From assembly GCA_964433675.1 (NCBI GenBank), contig CAYSSJ010000001.1:1-64000 (forward strand): a stretch of 64,000 nt of DNA. The letters run 5' to 3'. This DNA comes from CAYSSJ01 sp964433675 (GTDB lineage: Bacteria; Cloacimonadota; Cloacimonadia; Cloacimonadales; TCS61). Both the position numbers and the translations under genes were made by a program. Position 1 is the stretch's first letter. Each line of letters begins with the position of its first letter. The notes under the pieces were generated by a model. The model saw only the letters and a program-made list of their open reading frames with translations. It ran no database searches and was not told the DNA's origin. Shown here in pieces: positions 61,312 through 64,000 of the stretch.

Positions 61312-61602
61312 ACAACACCTTTCAAAATATTAAATTCTGTTCCTTATGTTAGCTCGTCAAGAAGAAAAAATGTGGATTTGAAAAAACCATTCTGAATTTC
61401 CGGATAACAATATTATTCTTATTTTTTTTACAATTTATAATTTCCTGTAATTATTGTATATAGTACACCTTTCTATTTGAAAAAATGTTATGAAAAGTAT
61501 AATTTACTTGACAAGGTTAGGGTATGTTGGTTCTCTCAATTTTGATTTCGAGGGAATGATAGTTTCGAGTAATCGGAACTAATATATAAAAAGGGGAGTG
61601 GT
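61312..61602. promoter_or_regulatory. Divergent regulatory region, hypF / hydrogenase operon
   Basis: A non-coding gap that must hold promoters for both directions. A dyad lies at 61437-61442 and 61449-61454 (ATAATT, 6-base TCCTGT spacer, AATTAT), with flanking ACAAT and TTGT extending it imperfectly. It could be an operator for a shared regulator. TTGACA occurs at about 61509, but no -10 stands at proper spacing. AAAGGGGAG is the ribosome-binding site of the first hydrogenase gene. Confidence 0.45.
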
Positions 61603-62595
61603 ATGAAGATCTACTCTGTTCCTGAGAAGCGTTGGAATAGTTTTTTGCAAAGTCTTTTAGAGACATATCGGACCTATGCTCCGTTCTTAAAGTATGAAAC
61701 GGTTGATTATGAAGAGCTGATCCCAGATAAGATCGATTCTATCTATTATGCAAGTGTCAAACCTACCACTCCTCTGAAAATTTTTCATTTCCCGGTCAAA
61801 GAGAATGTGGTGAAAGCTACACAGAAAGAACAACGTATCATTATCGGTACACCGGCTTGCGATCTGGCAGCTCTCGATCTGATGGATAGCATTTTCTTAG
61901 ATGATGAGTTTCTGGATATCTATTATAAAGAGAATCGGGAAAACACGATCATCTTCGGCAAGGATTGCTATGGGCATGATGAGAGTTGTCATTGCACTTC
62001 TTATGGACTCACACCTTATCCGCAGAAAAACTGTGATGTGATAATGTCTTATGATGAGAATAATTTCTATTTGCAGCCTATCAGCGGAAAAGGTGAGAAA
62101 ATACTAAGTGAATTCGGACTAGACAAGGAGGAGACACTTGAAGAGTTACCTTATGATGTATCAAAAAAAAGGGAAACTGTGAAATCCGATTTAGACAAAC
62201 ACAATCAAAAGTTACCCGATAGTGAAGCGACCAGAAAATTAGTAGAGAGAGAGGATAAAGAAGAGCTTTGGAAAAAGCATGCTAAAACTTGTGTCTCTTG
62301 CGGGGCTTGTTCTACTATCTGTCCTACCTGTCACTGTTTTCTACTTATCGATAGAGTCGGTTTTGAGAAGATAAAAAACTGGGATACATGCCAACATCCG
62401 GATTTTGAAAGGGTGGCAGCCGGAGAAGATCCGCTGCAAAAACTATATACCAGGCTCAGAAATCGCTATCTCTGCAAATACTCTTATAAGCCCGATATGT
62501 TTGGTGAGATTGCCTGTACCGGGTGTGGCAGATGCATTGAAGCCTGTATAGGTGAAATAAACAAAAATGAATTGATAATGGAAGCATTGGAATGA
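61603..62595 (+). CDS. HydB/AsrA-like 4Fe-4S electron-transfer subunit
   Basis: A 330-residue protein of the sulfhydrogenase beta/anaerobic sulfite reductase A family. The central GTPACDLAALDLMDSIFLDD near residues 85-104 and GKDCYGHDESCHC are family features. The C-terminus has two ferredoxin-type sites: CVSCGACSTICPTCHC near residue 230 and CTGCGRCIEAC near 307. The subunit passes electrons between the FAD subunit (next gene) and other iron-sulfur proteins. It opens the + strand operon divergent from hypF. Because this family serves several enzymes, hydrogenase membership is inferred from the neighbours. Confidence 0.88.
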   Translation: MKIYSVPEKRWNSFLQSLLETYRTYAPFLKYETVDYEELIPDKIDSIYYASVKPTTPLKIFHFPVKENVVKATQKEQRIIIGTPACDLAALDLMDSIFLDDEFLDIYYKENRENTIIFGKDCYGHDESCHCTSYGLTPYPQKNCDVIMSYDENNFYLQPISGKGEKILSEFGLDKEETLEELPYDVSKKRETVKSDLDKHNQKLPDSEATRKLVEREDKEELWKKHAKTCVSCGACSTICPTCHCFLLIDRVGFEKIKNWDTCQHPDFERVAAGEDPLQKLYTRLRNRYLCKYSYKPDMFGEIACTGCGRCIEACIGEINKNELIMEALE

Positions 62596-62604
62596 GGGTG
62601 ATGC

Positions 62605-63426
62605 ATGTCAGAAAAGAATATTTATAAGCCTCAGAAGTTCAAATTGGACAAGGTAGTAACCGAAAGTCCGCTGATCAAAACATTTTTTATGACTCCGAAA
62701 CATGATTTTGAGTTTGAAGCCGGACAATTCGTGGAAGTAACAATAGATGGTATTGGCGAAGCACCATATACACCATCATCTTCAGCTTGGGTGAAGGATA
62801 AGATGGAGATCACCATTATGAAAGCAGGCTATGTTACAGATAAGATGCATCAGTTGCAAGGTGGTGAGATTTTGGGTGTGCGTGGACCTTTTGGAAGTAA
62901 ATATCCATTGGATATTTTCGAAGGTAAAGAGGTCTTGATCTTAGGAGGTGGAGTTGGGATCGCACCGTTACGCTGTCTAATTCTCACCATGCTGGAACAA
63001 CCCGAACGTTACAAAAAACTGCATATCTGCTTTGGCGCCAGAACTCCGCAGGATTTTATCTATAAAGAGTGGTACAAAAAACTAGCTGCTCATGAACGTG
63101 TCAATCTGCTACGCTCGGCAGATAAAGCAGATGAAAGCTGGACAGAGACGGAGGGTGTGGTTACACTGCTATTGGATAAGTTGGAAGTTGATTTCAGCAC
63201 AATGATAGCAGTTGTATGCGGACCACCTATCATGATGAGATTCGGTACATATCGTTTATTGGAATTAGGTGTGAAAGAAGAGAATATTTATCTTTCCATG
63301 GAAAAAAACATGTCATGCGGATTGGGTAAATGCGGGCATTGTGCTATGGGCGATTATTTCGTTTGTAAAGACGGACCTGTATTTACTTATGACGAAATCA
63401 AAGATTATCCCAATATTTGGATTTAA
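62605..63426 (+). CDS. HydG/AsrB-like FAD/NAD(P)-binding diaphorase subunit
   Basis: A 273-residue flavoprotein of the ferredoxin-NADP reductase fold. Features are an FAD-binding barrel, with TPSSSAW where typical members have the RPxS/T pattern, the nucleotide loop ILGGGVGIAPLRCL near residues 112-125, VCGPPIMMRF, and a C-terminal [2Fe-2S] motif MSCGLGKCGHCAMGDYFVC near 232-250. It exchanges electrons with NAD(P)H. It starts 9 bases after the HydB-like gene and is followed 9 bases later by a polyferredoxin. The HydB-HydG pair is normal in group 3b hydrogenases, but here a complex I-like subunit follows. Confidence 0.9.
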   Translation: MSEKNIYKPQKFKLDKVVTESPLIKTFFMTPKHDFEFEAGQFVEVTIDGIGEAPYTPSSSAWVKDKMEITIMKAGYVTDKMHQLQGGEILGVRGPFGSKYPLDIFEGKEVLILGGGVGIAPLRCLILTMLEQPERYKKLHICFGARTPQDFIYKEWYKKLAAHERVNLLRSADKADESWTETEGVVTLLLDKLEVDFSTMIAVVCGPPIMMRFGTYRLLELGVKEENIYLSMEKNMSCGLGKCGHCAMGDYFVCKDGPVFTYDEIKDYPNIWI

Positions 63427-63435
63427 GAGAAGCGT

Positions 63436-63936
63436 ATGAGCAAAAAAATATTGATCGATTTAGAAAAATTTAGAACCGCACATAAGGATGGCGAGTATAA
63501 TTTCGGCGAATGTACTTATGACTTTCATCCTGACAATCTGGGAATAAAAGACTTGATCGAGCTGGCAATGCTGCATATTACCTGCCGCAGATGTGAAGAT
63601 GCACCCTGTATATCAGTATGCAAAGAAGAAGCGCTGGAAAAAGATGATGACGGTATGGTAGAGAGAGCTACCAATCTATGCGTTGGCTGTCTCTCCTGTG
63701 TTACTGTCTGTCCTTTCGGCTCTTTATTTCTTGGGGTGATCACTTCGAAAAAATCTATCTGCGATCTATGTGATTTCAGCGATGACAAAGAATCTCTCAG
63801 ATGTATGGAGACTGCTCCCGAAGGAGCGATCACTTTCACTGAGATGGAAGCGGACGAGGCTAAGCATATCTATGCGTTGAACGACAAAGTATTAGTAAAA
63901 GAGATCGCCTGGGACGATCTTAAAGATAATGATTGA
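63436..63936 (+). CDS. 4Fe-4S electron-transfer protein (HycB/HydN-like)
   Basis: A 166-residue soluble polyferredoxin with three visible cysteine groups: CRRCEDAPCISVC near residues 50-62, CVGCLSCVTVC near 83-93, and CDLC with a distant RCMETAP near 110-130. It resembles HycB-type subunits that pass electrons to membrane hydrogenases or formate dehydrogenases. It lies 9 bases after the flavoprotein gene and 15 bases before the membrane subunit gene. It presumably bridges the diaphorase module to the membrane-bound module. Confidence 0.85.
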   Translation: MSKKILIDLEKFRTAHKDGEYNFGECTYDFHPDNLGIKDLIELAMLHITCRRCEDAPCISVCKEEALEKDDDGMVERATNLCVGCLSCVTVCPFGSLFLGVITSKKSICDLCDFSDDKESLRCMETAPEGAITFTEMEADEAKHIYALNDKVLVKEIAWDDLKDND

Positions 63937-63951
63937 TAAGGGAAGGCAATT

Positions 63952-64000
63952 ATGGGTATAGAGATATTCTATTTCTTGATTTTTCCCGGTTTCTTATTCT
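63952..64000 (+). CDS. Start of a NuoH/HyfC-like membrane subunit (truncated by window)
   Basis: ATG at 63952 after GGGAAGG. Only 16 complete codons are in the window and they read MGIEIFYFLIFPGFLF, a hydrophobic start typical of complex I subunit 1/hydrogenase-4 component C proteins. The gene continues past 64000. The assignment rests on this short start and on its position after the polyferredoxin gene. Confidence 0.55.
   Translation, partial: MGIEIFYFLIFPGFLF

Noticed and set aside
61509..61529. TTGACA followed by TATGTT before the hydrogenase operon
   Set aside because: Only about 9 bases separate the hexamers, too few for a sigma70 promoter.
1..64000. CRISPR array, prophage, transposase, integron or toxin-antitoxin pair
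   Set aside because: I read all gaps and found no spaced repeat arrays, no recombinase or phage structural genes, and no recognisable toxin-antitoxin pair.

Overview
The window reads as a chromosomal segment of a Gram-negative anaerobe, most likely a member of Candidatus Cloacimonadota (WWE1) or a close relative in the FCB group. This is an inference from gene content. The evidence is a SprA/Sov-type outer-membrane translocon of the type IX secretion system (T9SS), four secreted proteins ending in the NYPNPFNP-type C-terminal sorting domain, a GWxTD-type protein, a very long GlmL-type protein, and a hydrogenase-centred anaerobic metabolism. I see no rRNA, tRNA, CRISPR array, phage module or transposase.

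Layout. (1) 1-814 is non-coding and rich in hairpins and repeats. A small 2[4Fe-4S] ferredoxin with its own terminator follows. (2) 1.2-13.1 kb (+) holds coaX, sprA and a complete MCE-type lipid transport set: MlaD-like protein, a PqiC-like lipoprotein fused to a probable beta-barrel, STAS-MlaE permease and MlaF ATPase. Two small genes follow, a YugP-like metallopeptidase and a Mut7-C protein. (3) 14.4-18.5 kb (-) holds a 966-residue GlmL-type ATPase, a 22-codon coupled micro-ORF and a stand-alone BioD-like/DRTGG protein. (4) 18.8-22.9 kb (+) is an accessory group: barrel protein, flavodoxin-fold oxidoreductase, serine hydrolase lipoprotein, prolyl aminopeptidase and a small membrane protein. 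(5) 23.2-32.8 kb (+) is a cluster of T9SS cargo genes. Two 457-residue paralogues flank two AT-rich genes, one of which (heparinase-like) is frameshifted at its 5' end. Several carry a shared sorting-domain-plus-terminator cassette. (6) 32.9-35.1 kb (-) encodes a CsgG/FlgO-like lipoprotein and an AEC-family permease. (7) 35.4-47.0 kb (+) is mostly housekeeping: thioesterase, YfhO, RsmI-family methyltransferase, lipid kinase, DUF4097 lipoprotein, RarA, DnaE and a GWxTD protein. (8) 47.0-55.5 kb (-) holds YraN, a CPBP protease, a phospholipase C-like protein, PolA and a three-gene carboxyltransferase cluster. (9) 55.7-61.3 kb (-) is the complete hypFCDEAB maturation set for [NiFe] hydrogenase. 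(10) 61.6 kb to the end (+), divergent from hypF, begins a hydrogenase/complex I-like operon: HydB-like, HydG-like, polyferredoxin, and the start of a NuoH/HyfC-like membrane subunit cut by the window edge.

How the parts fit. SprA would export the sorting-domain proteins of the 23-33 kb cluster, and the MCE set would move lipids between the membranes. The carboxyltransferase cluster (12S-like subunit, small protein, 5S-like subunit fused to a biotin carrier) looks like a transcarboxylase of the methylmalonyl-CoA/propionate pathway. The neighbouring hyp genes and composite hydrogenase would dispose of reducing equivalents as H2. These metabolic links are inferences from gene content. The points most worth following are the PqiC-barrel fusion, the fused transcarboxylase, the composite hydrogenase operon, the sorting-domain/terminator cassette, the twice-frameshifted cargo gene and the hairpin array at the left edge.
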